Shown here in pieces: positions 1-6,330 of a DNA stretch of 6,652 nucleotides (position 1 is the stretch's first letter; every line of letters starts with the position of its first letter). Source of the stretch: Candidatus Altarchaeales archaeon A3 (GTDB taxonomy: Archaea; Altiarchaeota; Altiarchaeia; Altiarchaeales; Altiarchaeaceae); NCBI GenBank assembly GCA_002083985.1, contig MTER01000032.1, positions 1 to 6,652 of the forward strand, given 5' to 3'. A program made the translations under genes and the position numbers. The notes beneath the pieces were generated by a model, which saw nothing but the letters and a program-made list of their open reading frames with translations, was not told the DNA's origin and did not search any database.

Positions 1-117
1 AAAATCGCAAAGATTTTAAAATATCCGAACGAAGTGAGGTTAAAATTAATAAATTTTAAAGGTGAAAAAGTTATTTTGCAACATGTCTATTGTGTTATTT
101 TTATTACATTAAATTAA
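1..117 (+). other. Downstream flank of hdrB; possible tail of a convergent ORF
   Basis: The plus strand is open from base 1 to a TAA at 115-117 and would encode 38 residues (including YPNEVRLKLINFKGEKVILQ), ending head-on against the hdrB stop. It could be the C-terminal end of a gene entering from the left. At this A/T content an open run of this length is not rare by chance, and I recognise no family. An A/T palindrome at 40-59 (TTAAAATT / AATTTTAA) lacks the GC stem and T-run of a terminator. Confidence 0.2.
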
Positions 118-992
118 AGCATTCCCTTAGACATAAGTAAATTTTTTGAATCCAAAAACTCCTTATCAAGTCCTAAATCTCTGTAAGAGTATCCGAGTGC
201 AAGCCCCAGCAACTGGGCAATATAAATTACAGGGATATTAAATTTTTTATTAAATTTTTTTTCAATCTGCTTTTGTCTCATATCCAAATTACTCTGGCAT
301 AAAGGGCATGCAACAATAATTATTTCCGCTCCTGCATCCTTTGCGTCAGTTAAAATTTTATCGCACAATTTAAACGAAATATCCTGATTTGTTATTGAAT
401 ATGAAGCGCCGCAGCACTTTGTCTTTGAATTCCAGTCCAAAATTTCTGCACCAGTAACTTTTACAAGTTCGTCCATTTCCGTAGGATTTTCAAAATTTTT
501 TGCATGCGTAATTTCAGGCGGGCGCGTAAAAACGCATCCATAGTAACATACTGCCTTCAAACCGTTCGCTTTTCCTGATATTTTATTTTTTATTTCATCA
601 ATGTGTTCGCTCAAATAGGCCAAAGGATGTATAATTTCAATGTTTTTTATGGCATCATCATACATAACACCTGCTGATTCTTCTGCTTTTCTTCTTTGCT
701 CTTCATCATTTTCAAAATCATGCTTAGCAAATATAAATCTGGAATAACAACCCATACAAGGAATTATTAGTTCTTTAAGTTCCTGCTCTTTTGCAAGAGA
801 TAAATTTTTAAGTGCAAGTGCATCAGCCAAAAGAAGCGATGAACTGTGTGCAGGACTTGAACCGCAGCATATCCAGCCTTTCAACTCATCCAATTTTATA
901 TCTAACGCTTCATACACCTTTTTGGTTGACATTGCGTATTCCTTTGATGTTCCACTCGCAGAACATCCTGGATAGTATCCTTTTTTAATCAT
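114..992 (-). CDS. hdrB: Heterodisulfide reductase subunit B-like catalytic protein
   Basis: HdrB is the disulfide-reducing subunit, carrying two noncubane [4Fe-4S] clusters that in methanogens split CoM-S-S-CoB. This 292-residue protein has normal family length and two complete CCG domains. The first has C10 (YYPGCSASG), C42-C43 (ICCGSS), C79 and C82 (PCMGC); the second has C153 (YYGC), C193-C194 (KCCGAS), C229 and C232 (ACPLC). All ten ligands and their spacings fit true HdrB, so the catalytic site looks intact, unlike some diverged CCG proteins. The end of the protein (NIPVIYIAQLLGLALGYS) is typical. The ATG at 992 is followed directly by the conserved IKKGYYPGC start; its leader is A/T-rich with no clear Shine-Dalgarno. 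It is last in the row, 85 bases after the small ORF. In an organism without coenzymes M and B the natural substrate would be another disulfide or thiol carrier, which the sequence does not reveal. Confidence 0.95.
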   Translation of the reverse strand: MIKKGYYPGCSASGTSKEYAMSTKKVYEALDIKLDELKGWICCGSSPAHSSSLLLADALALKNLSLAKEQELKELIIPCMGCYSRFIFAKHDFENDEEQRRKAEESAGVMYDDAIKNIEIIHPLAYLSEHIDEIKNKISGKANGLKAVCYYGCVFTRPPEITHAKNFENPTEMDELVKVTGAEILDWNSKTKCCGASYSITNQDISFKLCDKILTDAKDAGAEIIIVACPLCQSNLDMRQKQIEKKFNKKFNIPVIYIAQLLGLALGYSYRDLGLDKEFLDSKNLLMSKGML

Positions 993-1077
993 CTTTAAAT
1001 GTTATTGTAATTTAAATTTTTATTATGGATTTTGTGTTTGTTTAGTCCGCTCTTTCCGTTCAATTCCAAAAATCATT

Positions 1078-1218
1078 TTAAGAGTATTTCTTCATAATAT
1101 TTTTGTGATGGTTCGTTTTGGTTTTCATCTCCTCCATTGCATTTTTTAACTCGTCTTTTGCCAAATCACTAATTTCTTGTATTTCCTTATATAATGGGTC
1201 CGATGTAACATTCTTCAT
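1078..1218 (-). CDS. Small charged hypothetical protein between hdrC and hdrB
   Basis: I do not recognise this protein. From the ATG at 1218 it is 46 residues: MKNVTSDPLYKEIQEISDLA followed by KDELKNAMEEMKTKTN and a His/Lys-rich end. The middle looks like one or two charged amphipathic helices, with no Cys, membrane segment or metal motif. The frame is also open upstream to an ATG at 1305 (TTG at 1308), overlapping the hdrC end, with GGGAG four bases before that ATG. That would add 29 residues encoded by an A/T repeat sequence that resembles the non-coding leaders elsewhere in the window, so I prefer 1218, but the longer form (1078-1305) is possible. Its place in the hdrC-hdrB gap suggests co-transcription; a small accessory or assembly role in the Hdr complex is pure inference. 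Confidence 0.45.
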   Translation of the reverse strand: MKNVTSDPLYKEIQEISDLAKDELKNAMEEMKTKTNHHKNIMKKYS

Positions 1219-1254
1219 TTTTTTGCAATAATGAATAGTAATAAATTTTAAATT

Positions 1255-1288
1255 TTTAAATTTAATGATTGTATGTTTAAATTTAATG
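1255..1288. repeat. Two 13-base direct repeats, 21-base period
   Basis: TTTAAATTTAATG occurs exactly at 1255-1267 and 1276-1288, just after the hdrC stop. The spacing is about two DNA helical turns. The A/T-only content makes chance plausible. If the upstream part of the small ORF were translated, the repeats would encode a repeated IKFK-type heptad. Confidence 0.5.
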
Positions 1289-1291
1289 TTT

Positions 1292-1825
1292 TCAGCCCCT
1301 CTCATCAATCTCCCTTACTTTTCTGAATATTTCTTTTGCCGCCTTTGCATTCTTTGACTTATGTGGAAATATTCCCATTCTGCCTTTCAGTATTAGCGGA
1401 AGTCCAAACTCCACATCCTGCAATAAATTTCCCGACTTCATTTTATATTTTAAAAGCATTCCAACTTCATATAGCCGTCCATTTTTTTCCACCGTACTAA
1501 GGAATGATTTGTTAAATATTGACCCTCTGTTTTCTACTCCTTCAAGATTGTATTTTATTTTCAAGACATCAATGATTTTAGGGATATTTATTCCATTCGG
1601 GCAACGAGCATTACAGGTATAACACGACACACAAGCAGATATATCCTCATCTAAATTTATTCCCAATATAATTTTTCTTAATAATTTTCTCGGATTGAAA
1701 TTTGAAATTTGTGATACGGGACAACCTGCACTGCATGTTCCGCAGTTAAAACATTTGAATAATTCACCCTTTGTTTTTTTGATGATGTTATTTCTTAAAT
1801 TATTTTTGTTCTCTTTAATTTCCAT
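1292..1825 (-). CDS. hdrC: Heterodisulfide reductase subunit C-like ferredoxin
   Basis: HdrC is the small iron-sulfur subunit that relays electrons from HdrA to HdrB. The 177-residue length is usual for a free-standing HdrC. Two [4Fe-4S] motifs are complete: C25/C28/C31/C35 (KCFNCGTCSAGCP) and C65/C68/C71/C75 (ACVSCYTCNARCP). FNPRKLLRKIILG between them is characteristic of HdrC and related CCG-partner ferredoxins. The C-terminal part (NRGSIFNKSFLSTVEKNGRL, ending in EIFRKVREIDERG) matches the helical tail that usually contacts HdrB. There is no membrane helix, so the protein is cytoplasmic and not fused to HdrB as in HdrD. The ATG at 1825 lacks an evident Shine-Dalgarno (leader AAAAGATAAG). 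It is separated from hdrA by the toxin-antitoxin pair; hdrB follows after a small ORF. Confidence 0.93.
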   Translation of the reverse strand: MEIKENKNNLRNNIIKKTKGELFKCFNCGTCSAGCPVSQISNFNPRKLLRKIILGINLDEDISACVSCYTCNARCPNGINIPKIIDVLKIKYNLEGVENRGSIFNKSFLSTVEKNGRLYEVGMLLKYKMKSGNLLQDVEFGLPLILKGRMGIFPHKSKNAKAAKEIFRKVREIDERG

Positions 1826-1897
1826 CTTATCTTTTATTAAAGTTCTTTGAGTTATTTTTGATTCATGTTTATTATTTGCATTTTTTAATTGGTGCCT

Positions 1898-2317
1898 TTA
1901 TCTCAACCAATAAAATGGTAAGATTCCTGCGCTTTCAACAACATCAAATTCATGGTGATCTGTAGATATTACAGTAGCATTTTCTTGCTCGGCCAATGCT
2001 AAAACAAAAGAATCTGCATACGACATCTTAAATGATGTTTTGTATTTTCCTACTATTTCAATGAATGCTGCATTCAATACCCACACAAGATTAATGGGAA
2101 GCAAATTTAAATCATCAAATATTTTTCCTGCTTTTTCTTTACTACATAATCGCAAACTATTACAATATACTTCTCCTACATTTACTGCATGCATGAAAAA
2201 CTGATTATTTTTATCTTTCAAAAGGGCACATATTTTGTCGTTTCCGTCTTCTTTTCGCAAATAAACGATTAAAGCACATGCATCAACCACATAGTTTATT
2301 TTGTCATTCTTTGCCAT
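1898..2317 (-). CDS. vapC: VapC-type PIN-domain ribonuclease toxin
   Basis: PIN-domain toxins are Mg2+-dependent RNases that arrest translation when the antitoxin is lost. The 139-residue length fits a single PIN domain. The expected acidic residues are visible: D12 in YVVDACALIVYL, E49 in NVGEVY, D102 in SYADSFVLALA, and D120 in VISTDHHEFD, with a possible further acid at E123 or D125. The motif spacing is normal and I see no break, so the enzyme looks intact. The ATG at 2317 is preceded by AGGAAG within the antitoxin gene, the clearest Shine-Dalgarno in the window, and its first codons overlap the antitoxin end, so the toxin is probably translated by coupling. The gene ends 72 bases before hdrC on the same strand. 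RNA target unknown; tRNA or rRNA cleavage is typical of the family but cannot be read from sequence. Confidence 0.88.
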   Translation of the reverse strand: MAKNDKINYVVDACALIVYLRKEDGNDKICALLKDKNNQFFMHAVNVGEVYCNSLRLCSKEKAGKIFDDLNLLPINLVWVLNAAFIEIVGKYKTSFKMSYADSFVLALAEQENATVISTDHHEFDVVESAGILPFYWLR

Positions 2318-2550
2318 TTTCTTTCTTCCTGTTTAATTTCTATCTGTTTAGCCCTCGCAAATTCCTCACTACTTGGCAATTTATCGCGATATTTTCCACA
2401 TAGCGAATCAATTATGTCTGTATTTGATGGTGTAAATTTTTGTTTGTATTTGGGGCGTAAAAATTCAATGAAATCATATACTTCTGCCAATTGATGTGAG
2501 TTGAGATACGAAAGACCAGTAACAATTTTTTGTTGTGTTTGCAGTGTCAT
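2296..2550 (-). CDS. DUF2281-like antitoxin of a PIN toxin-antitoxin pair
   Basis: This 84-residue protein is the likely antitoxin for the PIN-domain protein that follows it. Its N-terminal half (QQKIVTGLSYLNSHQLAEVY then DFIEFLRPKY) has the two-helix pattern of DUF2281-type proteins found beside PIN toxins. The C-terminal half (DIIDSLCGKYRDKLPSSEEF, ending RKW) resembles the flexible segment with which such antitoxins wrap around the toxin and block its active site. The stop codon overlaps the toxin start by 22 bases, which points to coupled translation. The ATG at 2550 follows an A/T-only leader without a Shine-Dalgarno. It lies 62 bases after hdrA on the same strand and could be read through from hdrA or use its own promoter. 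The pairing is well supported by context and residue pattern; the family name is from memory of similar sequences. Confidence 0.8.
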   Translation of the reverse strand: MTLQTQQKIVTGLSYLNSHQLAEVYDFIEFLRPKYKQKFTPSNTDIIDSLCGKYRDKLPSSEEFARAKQIEIKQEERKWQRMTK

Positions 2551-2587
2551 TTTAATTTAATTTTAATTTGCATATTATTAGATTATT

Positions 2588-2608
2588 TTCAATTATTTAA
2601 ATATTGAA
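2588..2608. promoter_or_regulatory. Imperfect dyad between hdrA and the toxin-antitoxin pair
   Basis: TTCAAT and ATTGAA form 6-bp arms around an A/T core containing ATTTAAAT, immediately after the hdrA stop. A minus-strand TAATAT at 2572-2577 could be a -10 box for the antitoxin gene, with the dyad overlapping the -35 position. This layout would suit autorepression, as is common for toxin-antitoxin operons. No T-run follows, so a terminator is less likely. The sequence is very A/T-rich and the call is weak. Confidence 0.2.
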
Positions 2609-2612
2609 CAAA

Positions 2613-5600
2613 TTAAGATTTCAATTTCAATTTTAACGGATTCGGACCTAAATTTTTCAATTCTTCTGTAAATTTCCTAATAACATCTGCAAATCTCTGC
2701 CCTTCTGCAGCAGATACCCATTCAAGCCGTACTCTCTTCTCGTCTAATCCCGCATCTTTAACATAATCCTTAATACTATTCCTGCCTTTAATTCTTTTTT
2801 CAGCATGCACATTTCCCGAAATATAATGGCAATCATTAATGTGGCAGCCCCCGATTAAAACGCCATCTGCTCCGAGAAGCAATGCGTTATAAATAAATTC
2901 CGGTTCTATCCTGCCCGAACACATAACTCTTATCAGCCGTATATTGGGAGGATACTGAAATCTTGAAACCCCTGCATTGTCCGCCCCTGCATAAGAACAC
3001 CAGTTACATACAAAGCCAATAATTTTTGGTTCATCCTCAGGAATTGTTTCAAGTGCTGCTCTTATCATGCTGTTTATCTGAATATCAGTAAAATTCTTCA
3101 TTGTTATCGCCTTTACGGGACAAACAACAGAACATGCCCCGCAGCCCTTGCAAAGTAACGGGTTTGATTCTACAAAGTGTTTTTCGTTATCTCTGTTCAT
3201 TCTAAGGGCGTTATAAGGACAAATAACGATACAATTTCCGCATGCGATACATTTTTCGCTGTCAATTTCCGATGAAACTGCCTCGGTTTGGACAATGCCC
3301 TTTGTAAGCAGGATAGATGCCCGTCCGGCAGCAGCCAATGACTGAGAAATGGATTCGCTTAGTAATTTCGGTGAATGTGCCATGCCACAAATAAATATAC
3401 CCTCTGTCGCGAAATCAACGGGACGCAATTTCATATGTGCTTCTAAAAAGAAACCGTTTTGTGTTAATGGAACTTTAAGCATCTCTGACAAATTATGTGT
3501 ATCGGCTCGCGGAATTATTGCAGAACTAAGAACCAGAAAATCAACATCTATCTTAATATTCGCATGCAGATATCTGTCCTCAACTTCAACATAAATTTTT
3601 CCTCCTTCAACACTGACATTTGGCTGTTTGTCTTTTTCATGTCCGATAAATATAATGCCTTTTTCTCTTGCTTCTTTATAAAATTTTTCATTAAATCCGT
3701 AAGTTCTTATGTCCTTATAAAGCACAAAAATTTCCGTATCCGGATTTTGTTCTTTAACTTTCAATGCGTTTTTAATTGCAACATTACAGCAAATTCTTGA
3801 ACAATATGGCTTTTCGTCATTTCTTGAACCAACACACTGTATCATCGCTATTCTTTTTGCATTAACCTCTTTTTTTGATAATTTTTCTTCAAATTCGGAC
3901 TGCGTCAATATTCCCGAATTCGTGCCATACATAAATTCCCTTGGCTCGTACTCCTGTGCCCCCGTAGCAACTATAATAACGCCTCCTTTCAGTGTATCTT
4001 TATTTGTATTGTTTAAATTTATTGTATTAAAAAAACTCGTAGTTTTTTTAAGATTGAAAATTCCACAAGAATTTTCAGTATTTACTGTGAAGTCCCCGAC
4101 ATAACCTTCAACTGATTTAATTTCTGTATTGGTATATATCTTAATCAGGTCGTTGTTAGTTACTTGAGCAATCAAATTATTTAAAAATTTTGATATATCC
4201 TGATCCGTAAGAGTATAATGTACATTTTTTAAATTTCCTCCGAGTTCAGAGTCCCTTTCAATAAGAGAAACATCATATCCCTGATTTGCTATTTCAAGTG
4301 CAGCAGTCATTCCGCTGACGCCTCCGCCAATCACGAGTGCTGATCTAATAACCTCGGATGTTGTTATCTTTAAAGGCACGGCGAGATTTACTTTTGCAAC
4401 AGCCATCTTCACGAGGTCTTTTGCTTTTTCTGTCGCTTTAACCGGTTCATGAGAATGTACCCATGAACAGTGGTCCCGTATGTTTGCCATCTCAAAAAGA
4501 TACTGATTAAGCCCGGATTCAACAAGCGTTTCCCTGAAAAGCGGTTCGTGAGTTCTTGGACTGCATGCCGCGACAACCACTCTGTTTAAATTATAATTTT
4601 CTATCGCATCCTTTATTTTCTTTTGGGTATCTTGCGAGCATGAGTAAGTATTTTCAGAAGAATAAACAACATTTGGCAGTGTTTTTGCATAGTTCATAAC
4701 ATCAGGAACATTAACAACGCCGCCTATATTAATTCCGCAATGGCAAACAAAGACGCCTATTCGCGGTTCACTTCCTGTTTCCTTTTCAGATGGATGTTTC
4801 TTTTCCTCAACAAAATTTATTTTTGAACCTGAAAGCAATGTCTTTGCCTTAGATGCCGCTGCAGACGCCTGCATCACTGTTTCAGGAATATCTTTTGGAC
4901 CTGAAAAAGCACCACATACATATATTCCTTCCCGGCCTGCTTCTACAGGTGCCGTTTCTATTGTCCTGCAAAATCCGTAATTATTTAGTTCAATTCCCGA
5001 GACATCTGCAATTTTTTTACTGTCCTTCGGAGGACATAAGCCAACTGCTAAAACAATCATATCAAACACACTCTGCTCTATTTTTCCGTCTTCTGCTTCA
5101 TAAGTTAAAATTAAATTTTTTGAATCGCGCACCTCTTCAATAGAAGGCATGCATCTGTGATACTTTATGTTCATATTTTTTGCCCTTTCAATATATTGTT
5201 CAAAATCCTTTCCATAAGCCCTCATATCAATATAAAATACATCACATTCGGCATCCTGATGCTCTTTTATTATCATAGCCTCTTTTGTTGAATACATACA
5301 ACAAACTGATGAACAATATTCGTTTTCTTTATCTCTTGAACCCACACATTGTATAAAGCCAATCTTTTTTGGCGATTTGTTGTCGGATGGTCTTAATACA
5401 ATGCCGTTAGAAGGCCCGGACGCGCACATCATCCTTTCGGCCTCAATGCTTATAACAACATTTTTGTATCTTCCGTATCCATACTGGTACTTCTTACCGG
5501 CATCAAATTCCTCAAATCCCTGTGCAAAGATTATTGCCCCTGCATTAAGTTTAATTTCTTCATCTTTTTGCTCAAAATCAATTGCGTTTGCATTACATGC

Positions 5601-6125
5601 TTTAATACAACTCTGGGCACATTTTCCGTGTTTTAAAAAAAGACACTGTTCTTTATCAACTATATATTTCAGAGGAACTGCCTGAGGAAACGGAATGTAT
5701 ATTGCCCCTCTTTTTCGCAGACCTTCGTCAAACTCATTTGGAAATTTGTTCTTTAATACACACTTTTCCGCACACAAACCACACCCCACGCATTTGTCAT
5801 TTATATATCTTGCTTTTTTCCTGACTGTTACTTTAAAATTACCTGCAAATCCGTCTATTTTTTCTATCTCGGAATTTGTTAAAAGTTCTATATTCTGATG
5901 CCTGCTGACATCAACCATCTTGGGCGAAAGAATACACATAGAACAGTCATTTGTCGGAAATGTCTTGTCTAATTGTGCCATAGTCCCTCCGATACTTGGA
6001 TTTTTCTCAATAAGATAAATTTTAAATCCGGATTCCGCCAAATCAAGTGCCGCCTGCATACCACCAATTCCCCCACCGACAACTATGACAGAATGAACCG
6101 GTTCCTGTTTTTCAGATGCAACCAT
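2613..6125 (-). CDS. hdrA: Double-HdrA/MvhD fusion, heterodisulfide reductase subunit A-like flavoprotein
   Basis: This is the flavin and iron-sulfur hub of a cytoplasmic Hdr-type complex, predicted to bifurcate or confurcate electrons. Domains in order: (1) residues 10-435, an HdrA-like FAD module with VVGGGIGG (15-22), NDCSMCILSPKM (59-70), an inserted ferredoxin (C112/115/118/122 and C161/169/173/177) and a C260-x10-C271-x3-CC site; (2) residues 455-585, the classical HdrA N-terminal domain (VFVCHCG, AACSPRTHEPLF, ANIRDHCSWVH); (3) residues 595-945, a second FAD module (VIGGGVSG 598-605; C764/775/779/780) that lacks the inserted ferredoxin and has an Asn-rich linker at about 683-712 instead; (4) residues 952-1010, a two-[4Fe-4S] ferredoxin (C959/962/965/969 and C992/995/998/1002); (5) residues 1035-1155, an MvhD-like [2Fe-2S] domain (FVCNWCSYAGAD; C1069; GGCHINDC). 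Ordinary HdrA is about 650 residues, so this protein is nearly doubled. The ATG at 6125 follows an A/T leader with no Shine-Dalgarno; the Rossmann motif begins soon after it, supporting this start. No Sec codon is needed because every expected Cys is present. The electron donor and final substrate are unknown. Confidence 0.95.
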   Translation of the reverse strand: MVASEKQEPVHSVIVVGGGIGGMQAALDLAESGFKIYLIEKNPSIGGTMAQLDKTFPTNDCSMCILSPKMVDVSRHQNIELLTNSEIEKIDGFAGNFKVTVRKKARYINDKCVGCGLCAEKCVLKNKFPNEFDEGLRKRGAIYIPFPQAVPLKYIVDKEQCLFLKHGKCAQSCIKACNANAIDFEQKDEEIKLNAGAIIFAQGFEEFDAGKKYQYGYGRYKNVVISIEAERMMCASGPSNGIVLRPSDNKSPKKIGFIQCVGSRDKENEYCSSVCCMYSTKEAMIIKEHQDAECDVFYIDMRAYGKDFEQYIERAKNMNIKYHRCMPSIEEVRDSKNLILTYEAEDGKIEQSVFDMIVLAVGLCPPKDSKKIADVSGIELNNYGFCRTIETAPVEAGREGIYVCGAFSGPKDIPETVMQASAAASKAKTLLSGSKINFVEEKKHPSEKETGSEPRIGVFVCHCGINIGGVVNVPDVMNYAKTLPNVVYSSENTYSCSQDTQKKIKDAIENYNLNRVVVAACSPRTHEPLFRETLVESGLNQYLFEMANIRDHCSWVHSHEPVKATEKAKDLVKMAVAKVNLAVPLKITTSEVIRSALVIGGGVSGMTAALEIANQGYDVSLIERDSELGGNLKNVHYTLTDQDISKFLNNLIAQVTNNDLIKIYTNTEIKSVEGYVGDFTVNTENSCGIFNLKKTTSFFNTINLNNTNKDTLKGGVIIVATGAQEYEPREFMYGTNSGILTQSEFEEKLSKKEVNAKRIAMIQCVGSRNDEKPYCSRICCNVAIKNALKVKEQNPDTEIFVLYKDIRTYGFNEKFYKEAREKGIIFIGHEKDKQPNVSVEGGKIYVEVEDRYLHANIKIDVDFLVLSSAIIPRADTHNLSEMLKVPLTQNGFFLEAHMKLRPVDFATEGIFICGMAHSPKLLSESISQSLAAAGRASILLTKGIVQTEAVSSEIDSEKCIACGNCIVICPYNALRMNRDNEKHFVESNPLLCKGCGACSVVCPVKAITMKNFTDIQINSMIRAALETIPEDEPKIIGFVCNWCSYAGADNAGVSRFQYPPNIRLIRVMCSGRIEPEFIYNALLLGADGVLIGGCHINDCHYISGNVHAEKRIKGRNSIKDYVKDAGLDEKRVRLEWVSAAEGQRFADVIRKFTEELKNLGPNPLKLKLKS
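4027..4051 (-). repeat. Perfect 11-bp inverted repeat with A7/T7 tracts inside hdrA
   Basis: On the coding strand the arms TTAAAAAAACT and AGTTTTTTTAA flank a 3-base loop, ACG. The pairing is perfect over 11 bp. It encodes residues 692-700, in the linker that replaces the inserted ferredoxin of the second FAD module. The second arm contains T TTT TTT in the reading frame of a -1 slippery heptamer (4029-4035). A -1 slip there would meet TAA at once and release a protein of about 699 residues. The hairpin is A/U-rich, so premature termination or slippage is only a possibility. Confidence 0.5.
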
Positions 6126-6184
6126 ATTAAATTTTATTTTAAATTTGTAAAAATTTATTTATTGAATGAAAACTACTAAATTTT

Positions 6185-6190
6185 ATTATA
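6185..6190 (-). promoter_or_regulatory. Putative hdrA promoter -10 box
   Basis: The minus strand reads TATAAT here, a perfect bacterial -10 hexamer, placed so that transcription would start near 6178 and leave a 5' leader of about 50 bases before the hdrA ATG. No good -35 hexamer is present at the normal distance: the minus-strand word 17 bases upstream is CTGCTT, and a closer TTTGCA is only 13 bases away. The leader is almost pure A/T, so a chance match is possible. Confidence 0.3.
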
Positions 6191-6228
6191 CATGAGTATC
6201 GGCTGCAAAGCAGATGCACAACCAAATT

Positions 6229-6241
6229 AATGGTCACCATT
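6229..6241. repeat. 13-base palindrome, possible operator
   Basis: AATGGTCACCATT is perfectly symmetrical around its central C. It lies about 40 bases upstream of the putative hdrA -10 box. An inverted partner of its GTCACC core sits at 6265-6270 (GGTGAC). The symmetry is seen directly; any regulator is unknown. It could equally be part of a degenerate insertion-sequence end. Confidence 0.35.
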
Positions 6242-6307
6242 TTGTGAAGAATATTTGAGTAAGGGGTGACATTTAATTCGGTCAATAGCAGATAGTCATG
6301 TTATACG

Positions 6308-6330
6308 ATTTCAGAACCTGCTTCTGAAAT
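6308..6330. repeat. Perfect 9-bp inverted repeat, 5-nt loop
   Basis: The arms ATTTCAGAA (6308-6316) and TTCTGAAAT (6322-6330) are exact reverse complements around CCTGC. No T-run follows on either strand, so this is not a typical intrinsic terminator. A protein-binding operator, an mRNA 3'-end hairpin for hicB, or a remnant of mobile DNA are all possible. Confidence 0.6.

Noticed and set aside
40..59. A/T inverted repeat TTAAAATT-AATA-AATTTTAA as hdrB terminator
   Set aside because: The stem has no G-C pairs and no T-run follows on the minus strand; it is better explained by base composition.
2970..3010. Possible selenocysteine site in the MvhD-like domain
   Set aside because: The CNWC motif is encoded with ordinary Cys codons and the frame has no internal TGA.
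3349..6179. Several plus-strand open frames of 60-102 codons within or across hdrA
   Set aside because: They lie opposite a continuous, motif-rich HdrA reading frame, show no recognisable domains, and have Phe/Ser/Leu-rich low-complexity translations typical of antisense shadows.
6139..6240. Minus-strand 33-codon frame (MVTINLVVHLLCS...) just upstream of hdrA, as a leader peptide
   Set aside because: No Shine-Dalgarno, it spans the putative -10 box, and its second half is generic A/T sequence; no pattern of regulatory codons.
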